From positions 8,620,001-8,684,000 of the forward strand of contig NC_088320.1 of assembly GCF_910592395.1 (NCBI RefSeq): DNA of 64,000 nt, read 5' to 3'. The DNA comes from Lineus longissimus (Eukaryota > Nemertea > Pilidiophora > Heteronemertea > Lineidae). The notes beneath the pieces were generated by a model. The model had not been told where the DNA came from and did not search any database. It saw only the letters and a program-made list of their open reading frames with translations. Numbering within the stretch: the stretch's first letter is position 1; the number at the start of each line of letters is the position of its first letter. Of the stretch, positions 1 through 10,700 are shown piece by piece. The translations under genes and the position numbers were made by a program.

Positions 1-1789
1 TCAACTACCAGTTTACTTTTCACCATTTACTTGTCCGACGGTCCGGAATATCATATCAAAATTTCAGATTCACAACCCCACGCAGTATTTGATGCGTCGC
101 GGTCAAACATTGACAATTGAACTGCTAAAAGACTTAAAAAATCAATGGTGGTCTTCCCCCCTCATGAAATATTTTGCGAGGGCAGCCATGATGGGTATGT
201 CTATACACGCGGCGCCATCTGAATAAGCTCAATACATAAATAAACTTCATTACGGTCGTTTAATTTATCACTTTTTCCAAAGTTTCTGCCACAGCCTAGA
301 TTCATGAAATGTTTTATTCCATCCCCGAGGTCAGTGAAATCCAGGGCACAAACTCAAATCGTGTCGTATTCAAACAGCACTATCCAACAAAACCAGACAA
401 ATGTGGCGCATAGTGCAGTAGCCTACAACTGTTTTGAAGCACAACTGACGATTTATGATAGTCCCAATGCTATTGATTGCAACGGGGAAAACTGACTCGA
501 GCGGTAGTCAATCCAGCCATGAGGCAAAAATATCAGAAAGCTGATGTGCAAATCAGACTACTTGCCTTCATTTTCACTGACACTGGATTTGACTGAATTG
601 TTTATTGCATAAAAACAAATATAGATTAATCCATACTTGATAAAATCCATTCCGACGCGACCGTTTTTTCGTGATGTGGTATTTGGCGTGGAAACCCCCG
701 AGACCACGGGTCGTAGTGATTTCCAATCCAAAAACCCTCACAATGGTGTGGTCTGATACCTCCGAAATTCCACATGTATGTGATTTTGTAAACACCGCAT
801 TCAAGAGAATTGCAAATATTTGGGATTTTGTTGTTGTTGTTGTTGTTGTTGTTTGTTTCGTTTGTATGCTATCTAGCGGTGAGGCAAATCGAAAGATAGA
901 ATGACATGCATGCCCCCCTCCCCTTGCTAATATCATGTCGACGATATATGGTTTGCAGTGCCAACATTTAGTTCTCTGCTCACCCTAAATCATGCCCGCA
1001 TCCATCAGTACAGCATATAGTTTACCATAGGTTAAATGGCAACGCAAAATATGTGCTTTTAAAGCTGGCATGTGAAAGATTTGTTACGTAGTAGTTGCTT
1101 GACTACTTGACAGATAAAAAATGGTCTAAGTACCACCTGCCATGCTTAGAATGGTGATTGAAAGACCTTACGAATCATAAGGTCACTCAATTGAGACACG
1201 ACGTTTTTGCTATCGATAGGCAATTTACTTCATGTCCAGTGTATATTAAAACGGATTTATAATATTAAAGGCCTTCTTGGCCCGCTGTACCGACGGGGCA
1301 TAATCTCTTTGGCTTTGAGGATACCTGACGACATTTTTTTACAAAGAATGATCTGACAAATAGTTGTGTTTTTTTGTTCTTTTTAAAAAGAGTGGTTTAT
1401 TCTGGGAATGTTTGACGACATGTCAACGTGACCATGCGGGCTTCTCAAAATGCCAAGTGTTTGTGATGGAGACGACACTTACATCAGACTGCCGGGATGG
1501 GGCGTGGGATGGTGAGGGGGTCTTTTTCCGAGACAATTAGACTATGTTGAAGGCGGTAGATGCGACATCACAGCAACTCAGGATTAAACAAGTCTAGAGT
1601 GGCTGATCATTATGTAGACAAAATAGTAATTTCTTGACAGTAGCAGAGCCTGCACACCTCCTAGAGCAAAAAATACCATTTTTGAATACCATTATTATGC
1701 GACTTTCAATGTCATGGGCACCAGATATAATGAAAAGGCCAGGGGCCGTTGTGCTCACCGTATAGATATTTGGTAGACAGTTCATGCTG
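1..1789. other. Non-coding stretch, no gene seen
   Basis: The open frames here are short, overlap on both strands and show no recognisable domain or convincing splice-site pair. The only structured sequence is a (GTT)n microsatellite at 830-853. The frame on the minus strand over 574-936 is open mainly because it crosses that microsatellite. Confidence 0.6.
830..853. repeat. (GTT)n microsatellite
   Basis: About eight uninterrupted GTT units. It reads as poly-Val on one strand and poly-Thr on the other, but nothing suggests translation. Confidence 0.9.
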
Positions 1790-3180
1790 TTTAGGAAACG
1801 TGCTACAGTATACAGCCAGATAGAAATTTTATGACATTTAATCTAGTGTGTGACCTTGAAAAGTAGGTCAAGTCAAAAATCCGTGTAACATATAATACCG
1901 TATGGTGGTTAGATGTACCCATGATATCAGATTGGTGGCAATCGGGCAAGTTGCTAAGCAATAGTCGCACTTTCAAGGTTTTCGAGTTTGGCCCCACTGG
2001 TGGCCAAGCTATGAATAAGATCAAACCGAACTTCGGTCCTTGGTATCACTTGACTATATGGTTCCTTATATGCTTACCAAATGTTAGATCAATTGTCACT
2101 GCAGTTAAGAAACCTGCCCTAGTTAAAGTCGTACGGCAAACTTACGCCATTTGCCTATTGTGACTTTGAAAGGTTGGTCAAATTAAAATCGGTATGACAT
2201 GTGACGTATCCTTGCTTATTATCAAAAACAAGTCACTAAATGCAAAGTTTTGGCCCCCTTGTGGCCAAGTCGACAATCAGAGTGAACCGAAATTTTCGGG
2301 ATTTTGACCTAGACGGTACTGTTTAGCAAGATTTAAGTTAATAGCTTTGGCGGTTAAGAAACGTTGTCTATCCTTGCTTGGCGTACATATCATGAAAAAA
2401 TTATCGAAAACAAGTTGCTAATATGCGAGATAATGCACTTTTAACCTTTTCCCTTTTGGCCAAGTCAAGACTCAGATCGGACTGAAATCTGGCGTCAAAG
2501 GTTATCTGATGTAGGATGCCATGTGATCTCTGTGATCTTGAAAGACAGAAAAAGAGTACGCCAAATCAAAACACATACAATATGTGATGTATCCTTGCTC
2601 GGAGTACCTACCATATCATTGAAAAAAAATCCCTAGTAAGCGAGATATTGCACTTTACCTTTTCAGTTTTGGCTCCCTGGTGGCGGAATCGAGAATCAGA
2701 TCGGACCAACATTTTACGTCAGAGGTTATCTGACGTAGGGGGTGTACTAAATTCATAGCATTAGCGGTTAAGAACAGGCCATAGTTACACTCAGATGGCC
2801 AATTTACGCCATTTGACCTCGATCTGTGACCTTGAAAAGTAAGTCAAATAAAAAACCGTATGATGTGTATTGTATCCTTGCTAGGAGAACCTACAACAAT
2901 TGTTTTATCGAAAACGAGTCACTTATAAGCGAGATATCACACTTCTTAGCTTATCACTTTTGGCCCCCTGGTGGCCAAGTCGAGAATCGCAATTGACTGA
3001 AATTCAGTGTCCGAGGTCACCTGACCTATGGGGTCTTGTGCAAAAAGTTTCAAGTTCGTACCCGTTGCAGTTAAGAAACGTGCCATAGTTTTGAAACAGG
3101 ATACCGACGACGACGACAGACGACGGACGACGACGACGGATGCCGGACATTGCAGTATTATATAAACGCCCCTAAGGTGA
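1790..3180. repeat. Degenerate tandem repeat element, about five units of 190-290 bp
   Basis: Three phrases recur in the same order: a 'tgaccttgaaaagtaggtca'-like phrase, 'tatccttgct' (about 2207, 2369, 2592 and 2872) and 'ggccccctggtggccaag' (about 1990, 2252, 2669 and 2960). The last unit runs into a GACGACGAC-rich tract at 3105-3142 and ends at 'aaggtgagc'. A related element in the opposite orientation lies at 50335-51235, starting near 'agctcacatgggtgagct' and a GTCCGTCGTCCG tract. Repeats of this look are common in marine invertebrate genomes (general knowledge). The TIR end is an inference. Confidence 0.65.
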
Positions 3181-4412
3181 GCGTTTTTGTCAAGAGTGAT
3201 TTAAGAAAACCAAATCAACTATGTCCCTGTTGTAGACTTTACTGCTTATATACTCTAGAAATCTAGAGTCATGTGGATGCAGATGGGAATAGAAGAATTT
3301 TATCAACATCATAATAACATCCAGGAAGGTGTTTTCATTTCTTGACGCTTTATAGCCGTCGACTCGACATAATATAGCGACAAAAACCCAATTAACGTGA
3401 TTCGATTGCCAATTCACTTTGGCAAATCTTGCCGGTGAGCTAAAAGTAAGCCGAATTTGTGCATTTGGTACGCGCTGAAAATACACTTCCAAAATTTAAT
3501 TCCCGGAGAGAATGCGATTTCCACTGCTGTTTAAATATTGGACACCTACAACCTGCAACTTGCCTCCATGCTGTCAATGGCAACGACTAATGGGTACGCC
3601 CAATATGTGAAAATAAAATACTTCTTGGTAATGGTTGACAAAGCTAAACATCACGATTTCAGCTATTGTACCATTTGTTACAAACACATTCGAGTCAAAC
3701 TCTTTTGCACTGGCATAAATCGATACTTATAGCAAGAAGAGTTAATCTCATTTTATCTCACCATGGTGTAAATACTTTAGCTTTTTAGACGCTTTAAGTA
3801 AGTCCTCCACAATTAAGTTAAGACATAAATCAGGCAGATCTTATTTTTCGAGGCAAACCAATACCGTTACCCACCGGCATCCAAAATGGCCGGGGTACAC
3901 TTCTGACACATCCATTGTGCGCTTACAACAAGAACATTTTGCTCACAAATGGTTGCCTATCAATTTCGATGTACGTTTAAGTTCCAACCTTTATCATGTT
4001 CATCGTCCCATTCTACATACAAAACATCACTTTTGAACGATTATAATAGAGTTAATTAGCTTTTAATTAGATGCTATGATTTGAGTTTTGCATATTTTAA
4101 GATGCGATATATTCACTTCCGATTTGGACTCTCGTCACATCGAGGCATATTGCGTACATGTGCCAACGATCCGTTTTCTTCCCAAATATACATTCAATTT
4201 AATTCCTGGAATCAATTAATGCCCTAGAAGGTCTCGATTTACAATTTTCTGAATCTTCCCTATTTCCGCCGAAATCATTCTAAAAAAGCGACCGTTAGCA
4301 TATGATGTACAAAAATATTTTTTCGAATATATCCATCCATAAAAAAACAACTTGAACAAAACTATGTAAATATCGCGTGCCGAGCGCCTATATAGCTGTT
4401 CAGATACTCTGC
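3181..4412. other. Non-coding stretch, no gene seen
   Basis: The sequence is AT-rich. The longest open frame (100 codons, minus, 3190-3492) has no recognisable domain and no splice support. Confidence 0.5.
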
Positions 4413-5378
4413 GGTCATAGGCCATGGGACGAGTGGCAAAAATGTGTCTTGAAAAAGGATTCCATTTGACAAATTAGCGGGCAAATTGAAAACAGTCGTT
4501 TTTGGGTAATATGGGGGTGCTGATTTCAAAAATCTATTTTTCTCCCGCGTAAAGTTGCACATTAAGTCAGAAATGAGACCCTTAATAGGGCCTAATGGTC
4601 CCAAAGTAGGGGTCAAAAAGTTGATGTCATCGAAACATGTCAACATGGGTATCAAAATGAAGGTCTATGGAGGTAGTTTAACATTGCATAGTTTTTGGCC
4701 CCCTTAACGAACCGTGGGACCCCCCAGGGAGGGTCAAAAAGGGCAAAAGTGGTAACTTTGACCCTGTCCCACGATCTTCATAGGGATTATAAATGGATAA
4801 AAACTGTTTTATTTGACAGTAATCGTATAGACCTTCAAAATGATACTCATGACAACACTCTCGGGGTAAGGGTTGCCGAGATAGTGATTTTGACCCCTTT
4901 TTAGGCTCCAAATTTAAGATCTCGAAAACCTTTTGCCCAAGGGTGTCGTCATGGGTATCTATGAAAAGGTCTATGTGAGTACTGTCGAATAAAACAGTTT
5001 TTATCCACATGCGGTGCCCATGAAGCTCATGGAAGGCGGTCAAAGTTTCCACTTTTGCCCTTTTTGACCCTCCCTGGGGGGTCCTACGGTTCGTTAAGGG
5101 GGCCAAAAACTATGCAATGTTAAACTACCCCCATAGACCTTCATTTTAATACCCATGTTGACATGTTTCGATGACATCATTTTTTTGACCCCTACTTTGG
5201 GACCATTAGGCCCTATTAAGGGTCTCATTTCTGACTTAATGTGCAACTTTACGCGGGAGAAAAATTGATTTTTGAAATCAGCACCCCCATATTACCCAAA
5301 AACGACTGTTTTCAATTTGCCCGCTAATTTGTCAAACGGAACTTCAAATTTTTCACACTCGTCCCATGGCCTATCACC
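4413..5378. mobile_element. 966 bp foldback (palindromic) element
   Basis: The left half is the reverse complement of the right half almost from end to end. 'gccatgggacgagtg' at 4421-4435 pairs with 5356-5370, and homology continues inward to a centre near 4896 with essentially no loop. Arms are about 480 bp and clearly diverged by substitutions and small indels. Both halves carry a mirror-image open frame (4695-4904 plus and 4678-5106 minus) that starts with the same residues, which follows from the palindrome and is not evidence for a gene. No target-site duplication is evident. It may be a foldback transposon or an old inverted duplication. Confidence 0.85.
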
Positions 5379-5430
5379 TGTGTGTGCTAATTGCAAACCA
5401 GGTCAATGGTACGAAAGCCCAGAAGGCACA

Positions 5431-5535
5431 TTCGACAAAACTTACTTCGACAGCATTGACTTCGACAAAACTCACTTCAACAAAATTGACTTCGTCAAAA
5501 TTGACTTCGACAAAACTCCCTTCGATAAACTCGAC
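5431..5535. repeat. 15 bp minisatellite, seven copies
   Basis: Consecutive units of the form 'ttcgacaaaactcac' occur seven times with one to four changes per unit and no indels. The array begins about 50 bp outside the right end of the large palindrome. The frame stays open because the period is divisible by three, giving a STKLT-like repeat. Confidence 0.9.
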
Positions 5536-5695
5536 CAATCAAATCGTGTTTTACATACCTACCTATGTTTTACATAGGTAGGCCAGATGTCGGTATTTAG
5601 GTCATAGTAGTTATCATGGCGGCCAAGGATCCACCCAACACGAGGGTACCAATCTCTGATGAGCACCCAATATGAAAGTTGATGTATTTTGAGAA

Positions 5696-5935
5696 ACCGT
5701 GCCGCACTTATTGACCATTGGCATTATAAAGGGCAATATTACCTAGCTATCGGCTGCCGAGTACCCTCCTATTCTACAGTAGTAGTTCCTTTTAACAAAT
5801 TGCACAAAAAATCTGACTGAATTATCGCGCTTTTCTGGCGGTGACTCCGATTTGACCGGATTTAGCTCTCCACGCATCGACTCTTTCCACATGGAACGAT
5901 GCACAAGTAAGGCGTTCATTGGATCTAGGAACTAC
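5696..5935 (-). repeat. Dispersed repeat family A, copy 1
   Basis: It shares several blocks with 27566-27905, 57310-57910 and, inverted, 42650-42900. The blocks are 'gggcaatatta', a 'cggctgcc' block, 'aacaaattgcac' and, read on the minus strand, 'tggagagctaaatccggtc'. Order is kept and identity is roughly 70-80% by eye. Family type is unknown, with no clear TIR or poly-A tail. Confidence 0.7.
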
Positions 5936-6339
5936 CCCTTTACGTCATGGTGCCGGAAACGATTTTTCCGACGTCACGCTGATGGCGCTTGATGACCCGC
6001 AACTGCGACGATAAATGGAAATGACGCTGCACCTTAATAGCGGGGTGACGTGAACGCGAATCTCGGCGTGCACTCATATCGCGGGAAAGGTCTCGTTCCA
6101 GTACTAGTGCGTACTGAAAAAAACGAATAACGCGTTTTTCTACTATCTGAGAACTAAAACACAATTTGACAAGCATCAAACACGTTCAGAAAAATAGTTT
6201 ACTGATGAACCAACAGAAGAACAAACACACTGCAATAATAACCCCAATGGTCGTTAACAACAAACAGTTCTTAAGTGCGGCACAATTACTGACTTATCAA
6301 GGGTACCATTACCAGGCTGCCCAGTCTTCCGCTGCAATT

Positions 6340-6555
6340 AATGAACACCATATTATTTCGTTCTGTGTAACACAGAAATGAGCTTCTTACGGGCTTTTCA
6401 TGTTATCTCTGTACAAAAACCCCAGGGGGCATTTTAAACTAAAGTTAGGATGCAATGAATGATTTTGATTTGATCTCACGGGAACACACAGAACTCTGTG
6501 GAGAGGTAGAAAATCCCCCCCCCCCCCCCTGGAAAAAGTGTCCGGCCCTAGTCTG
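6340..6555. repeat. Direct duplication, left copy
   Basis: A segment of about 215 bp is repeated at 7145-7360, roughly 805 bp downstream in the same orientation, at about 70-75% identity. Shared landmarks are 'tgtgtaaca', 'attttaaactaaagttagga', 'gggaacacacagaa' and 'tggaaaaagtgtcc'. This copy contains a 15-C run at 6515-6529 where the other copy has only five C. Confidence 0.75.
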
Positions 6556-7045
6556 GTAAAAACGAATTATTGAAAGTGCCTCTATAGAGGCCATGAACGT
6601 CAATTGCTCTGAGATTAAAGCGCATAAAAGAATCCAGGACATTCTATCCACGACATTTGAGACTTCTACGCCACGCAAACATAAAGTACTGGACACAAAG
6701 GACTGGCCGCATGGAAACTGCATGTTCTGCAGTCGTCACTAAAGGTCTGATGTCTTTGTAGTAAAAGGGCTTCTGGCTCATCAAAACCGAGCGACCATAA
6801 ATGCCTTCTCTTCTTGGGCATACACGTGCCATAGACCGTGGCTTATGCACAAGCCTGCAACATTGACTAATGTCAGACTAATTGGCGTGAGGCTTATCCA
6901 TTTTGAACCAGAGATGTGATATGTCCATGGTGTAATTAAGAACTCTACTTCAAAAAAATGCTAGTCTGAGAGGGTTCTAAACTATTTTGTCATTAAAAGG
7001 ACAGTACTACTACTGCCTCATGAAATACTGTCAACAAGTTACACA

Positions 7046-7140
7046 TACAGTCTCATATCGTCTTCAAATGCACACGTGTTCAGTGCCGCATTATTTCAGT
7101 GAACTTTCCCCTGAATTCTGCTTATGACTTAGTAATCACA
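7046..7140. repeat. Short dispersed repeat, related to 10586-10700
   Basis: 'tctcatatcgtcttcaaatg', then 'gccgcatt' and 'gtgaact', recurs at 10586-10700 with the same order and small gaps. The class of repeat is unknown. Confidence 0.5.
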
Positions 7141-7144
7141 CCAC

Positions 7145-7360
7145 GACTGAACATCACGTTATATCGTTATGTGTAACAGAGCAATGACCTTCTCCCTGGC
7201 TTGTCATGCTATCATTGTCCCTATACTAAATCCGGGATGCATTATAAACTAAAGCTTGGACCGAATGACTCATTTTGATTAGAGTCGAATGGGAACACAC
7301 AGAATCCGGTGTAGAGATAGAAAATGTCCCCCTGGAAAAGTGTCCTGCCCTATTCAATTG
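7145..7360. repeat. Direct duplication, right copy
   Basis: Partner of 6340-6555 in the same orientation. The spacing suggests an old tandem duplication of about 0.8 kb with the middle now poorly alignable. Confidence 0.75.
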
Positions 7361-7581
7361 TCTGATGGATTATGGTATGTGGTTCCATCAGAGTATTTCA
7401 AATAATGAGTCAGACAACTAGGGAACGTATGATTTCAACATCAAACAGAGCATGCTCCGCACAAAATAGTGAACTCTTCACTGTCTCCATTTTCCACTTA
7501 CACAGTAGACAGTTCACAGTTGGCCAGATGCTTTCGCCGTCTATTATCCGCTTCTTGAATTAACAATGAGTGGGCCCATAC

Positions 7582-8530
7582 GTGAGACAAAAAGTTACCA
7601 GATTGTGACTCGTGGCTGTGAATGATAGGACCCCGACCCCTGATCACTGCCAAACTTTATATGTGAGACAAAAAAAATCCTGATTGTGACTTACGGCTTG
7701 GAATGATGGGACCCCGACCCATGACCACTGCCAAACTTTATATGTGAGACAAAAAGTTACCAGATTGTGACTCGTGGCTGTGAATGATAGGACCCCGACC
7801 CATGATCACTGCCAAACTTCATACGTGAGACAAAAAGTTCCCAGATTGTGACTCGTGGCTGGGAATGATAGGACCCCGACCCCTGATCACTGCCAAACTT
7901 TATATGTGAGACAAAAAGTTACCTGATTGTGACTTACGGTTGGGAATGATGGGACCCCGACCCATGACCACTGCCAAACTTCATACGTGAGACAAAAAGT
8001 TACCAGATTGTGACCCGTTGCTGGAAATGATAGGACCCCGACCCCTGATCACTGCCAAACTTTATATGTGAGACAAAAAGTTACCTGATTGTGACTTACG
8101 GCTGGGAATGATGGGACCCCGACCCATGACCACTGCCAAACTTCATACGTGAGACAAAAAGTTACCAGATTGTGACTCGCGGCTGGGAATGATAGGACCC
8201 CGACCCATGATCACTGCCAAACTTCATACGTGAGACAAAAAGTTACCAGATTGTGACTCGTGGCTGGGAATGATAGGAGCCCGAACCCTTATCACTGCCA
8301 AACTTCATACGTGAGACAAAAAGTTACCAGATTGTGACTCGCGGCTGTGAATGATAGGACCCCGACCCATGATCACTGCCAAACTTTATATGTGAGACAA
8401 AAAGTTACCAGATTGTGACTCGTGGCTGGGAATGATAGGACCCCGACCCATGATCATTGCCAAAATTCATACTTGAGACAAAAATTTACCAGACTGTGAC
8501 TGGCAGCTGGGAATGAGAGGACCTAACCAC
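7582..8530. repeat. 81 bp tandem repeat array, about 11.7 copies
   Basis: Units starting 'gtgagacaaaaagttaccag' begin at 7582, 7663, 7744, 7825, 7906, 7987, 8068, 8149, 8230, 8311, 8392 and 8473, each exactly 81 bp apart. The units end in 'ccaaactttatatg' or 'ccaaacttcatacg'. These two variants and the 'gatcactg'/'gaccactg' variants are mixed along the array, which suggests unequal exchange. Degenerate similarity continues to about 8640. Although 81 is divisible by three, stops occur in the units, so this is satellite-like and not a coding repeat. There are no unique spacers, so it is not a CRISPR array. Confidence 0.95.
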
Positions 8531-8639
8531 CCCAACCCCTCTCACTCCTGGCACATAGGGGAAAAAGGTCTCTTATTGTGACATGTTGTTGGAAATGATA
8601 CCGCCTGTAGCCGCCCATCCTCACTGATAAAATGAAATA

Positions 8640-10342
8640 AAAGAGTCAAAATTTCAAATTGATTTATTGATTTATCATCTATTCGGCTACAGTCAAAAAC
8701 TATATATATAGTAAAAATTAAAAACACGTGGTCATTCAACAATATTCCAGATTATCATACCTCATTAGTATGTGAGCCAATCACGTCGCGTCATTCACGA
8801 CCACGTGCCATGCGATAATTTTGACTATGCCACGGCATTATTCCACGGCTGACGTCATCGATGACGTGATATTGCAAATGGCGGCCATTAAGATTTCGAC
8901 GAAATCGGCGATAAAAAACAGCATATTTACGGCGTTTTAAGCCAGGAAGTTGCACAGTGATACTGTCAGGGTCTTGAATTACACCCACAAAGTAGGTAGG
9001 TTGCATTGGGTGGGACTGTTACATCCACGAACAGAAAGTACAAGGCATTCAAGTTGGGCCTGGACTCGCTTCAAACAAACATCGTCTGCTAATGTAAACA
9101 CACACTGTCTACAGTATATAATGTACACGTCTTGGCTCCATACATGATTTGCGTATCCGCCGATTAAAAATCTCTTTGACAGTGGTTTGGGTCGCTGTGC
9201 AAAACCTGCTGGGCCGATTTCTTCAAGGTTTGGTTTAAAGCCTCGTGAAATAATTTTTGACCTGACAAATAATTTTGACTATTCTATGGCTTGACATGCA
9301 ATATTTATATAATTTTCAATGGTATTCTTCGTTGCGCAGAGAATGTGCGCAAAAGCAAACACACAGTAGAATGTTCACTGTTTTATGCGATATCGACAAC
9401 AGTGAAATGCTCTACTGTGGTATAGTAGAGAGTACGTTGCATCAAAGCCATCTTCCGTTCCGAAAGACGCGCGCTAGGACAGAGAGCTCCACCCAAGCCT
9501 ATTCCGAACAACTGGAACTACGATCAGCTGATCATGAACATCTTCATTACAGATGCTCTCTTATAAAGCGAAAGCCTGCTTCAAATTCAATGATTTCTAT
9601 TAATCTGTTCAGATATCGTGACAATGATATGAAAAGCGATATGTTTCGTCTTTTCAACAGTTTTCATCTGGAGAAATAATGGCGATGATTTAAAAATAAA
9701 TTTCGAAATGCGTTTTTCTACCCCAGATCATGACATATTTTTGTTGCTATATAGCAGTTAGGTATGTTGTCGGTGCTTAACGGACCATGTTGTCATCTAA
9801 TGGGATATTCATATCTTATCAACTTTGACCGACTAAAATGAGTTTTATTGCAGGTTTAATATCGATCCGCGGAAAAAAAGAACGAAGAAAAAAGTGTGAA
9901 AACATGTAAAATGTCTCGACCTTTAACCTTTTTATTGTATCAAAATTTTTCTTATTCAATGTCACAGTTATTTAATGGGATATTTGATAGTTTTGTGATT
10001 TTGAAGCCCGGTTTCTTGGTTTTTGAGAATAGAATATGATTCATTTTTACATCGATGAGCTGGTTTTGTCAAACATCGAGCGCAAAGTGGTGTGAGGTAT
10101 ACCATTTCAATATTTTTGAACAATCAATTTAGCTTAAACATGCTAAGCCTTACATACATTCAAATTTATGGTATGTACATTCCGAAACATCTCATAAGAT
10201 ACAACAGTGTGCCTGTCACAAGTTTGCCATTGATTACAACATAATTATGGATTTTTTATAACAATTTCAAACCGATCAATGAGTGCATAGAGCTTAATTG
10301 CGGTTTGACTATGGTTGTACTGAATCTAAGTAATAAAGGAAC
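8640..10342. other. Non-coding stretch with one hairpin
   Basis: No gene is supported. A 134-codon plus-strand frame (9275-9679) has no recognisable domain, and part of it is the hairpin at 9361-9420. 'tgacgtcatcgatgacgtga' near 8850 is a short palindrome containing a CRE-like TGACGTCA core, which can occur by chance. Confidence 0.5.
9361..9420. other. 60 nt imperfect hairpin
   Basis: 'cacagtagaatgttcactgt' pairs with 'acagtgaaatgctctactgt' across a loop of about 15 nt. There are about 18-20 paired positions with a small internal mismatch and bulge. Size and shape are compatible with a microRNA precursor, but a tiny foldback transposon relic would look the same. Confidence 0.5.
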
Positions 10343-10460
10343 AGGAAAAAAGGTACAGGAAAAAAATGTACGGAAATAAAGGTACAGGAAATAAAAATAC
10401 AGGAAATAAAAGTACCGGAAATAAAGGTACCGGAAAAAAAGGTACTGGAAAAATAGGTAC
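10343..10460. repeat. 14-15 bp minisatellite, eight copies
   Basis: Units of the form 'aggaaataaaggtac' vary mainly at the first base and in the A-run. The opposite strand reads as an open aromatic-rich frame because the period is mostly divisible by three. Confidence 0.9.
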
Positions 10461-10585
10461 ACAAAATGGCATAAATAGGTAAAAATTATTATTATTTATA
10501 TGAGCTACAAATATCCCCGAGCCAACGGGCTACAAATACCACGAGGGTTCCTCGTTCAGAAAAGCGGTGAAAAATCTACTCTTTA

Positions 10586-10700
10586 TACAGTATCATACCG
10601 TCTTCAAGCACACTTGACGCGTGTAGCCGCATTTGGTGAACTTACGCAGAACTTAAAGTAAACTTATCCCTGTACGTGTATTCTGTTTGTAACTTATTCA
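10586..10700. repeat. Short dispersed repeat, related to 7046-7140
   Basis: It shares 'tcataccgtcttcaa', 'gccgcatttg' and 'gtgaactta' with the copy at 7046-7140 in the same orientation. Confidence 0.45.

Noticed and set aside
4678-5106. 142-codon minus-strand protein and its plus-strand mirror
   Set aside because: They arise from the palindrome, so similarity between them is not evidence of coding.
7582-8640. CRISPR-like regular array
   Set aside because: Units are contiguous 81 bp tandem copies without unique spacers, and the genome is eukaryotic.
8840-8865. CRE-type promoter site (TGACGTCA)
   Set aside because: A single short palindrome with no transcript start nearby. Chance cannot be excluded.
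9275-9679. 134-codon plus-strand protein
   Set aside because: No domain, no splice sites, and part of it is a hairpin. Compatible with a chance frame.
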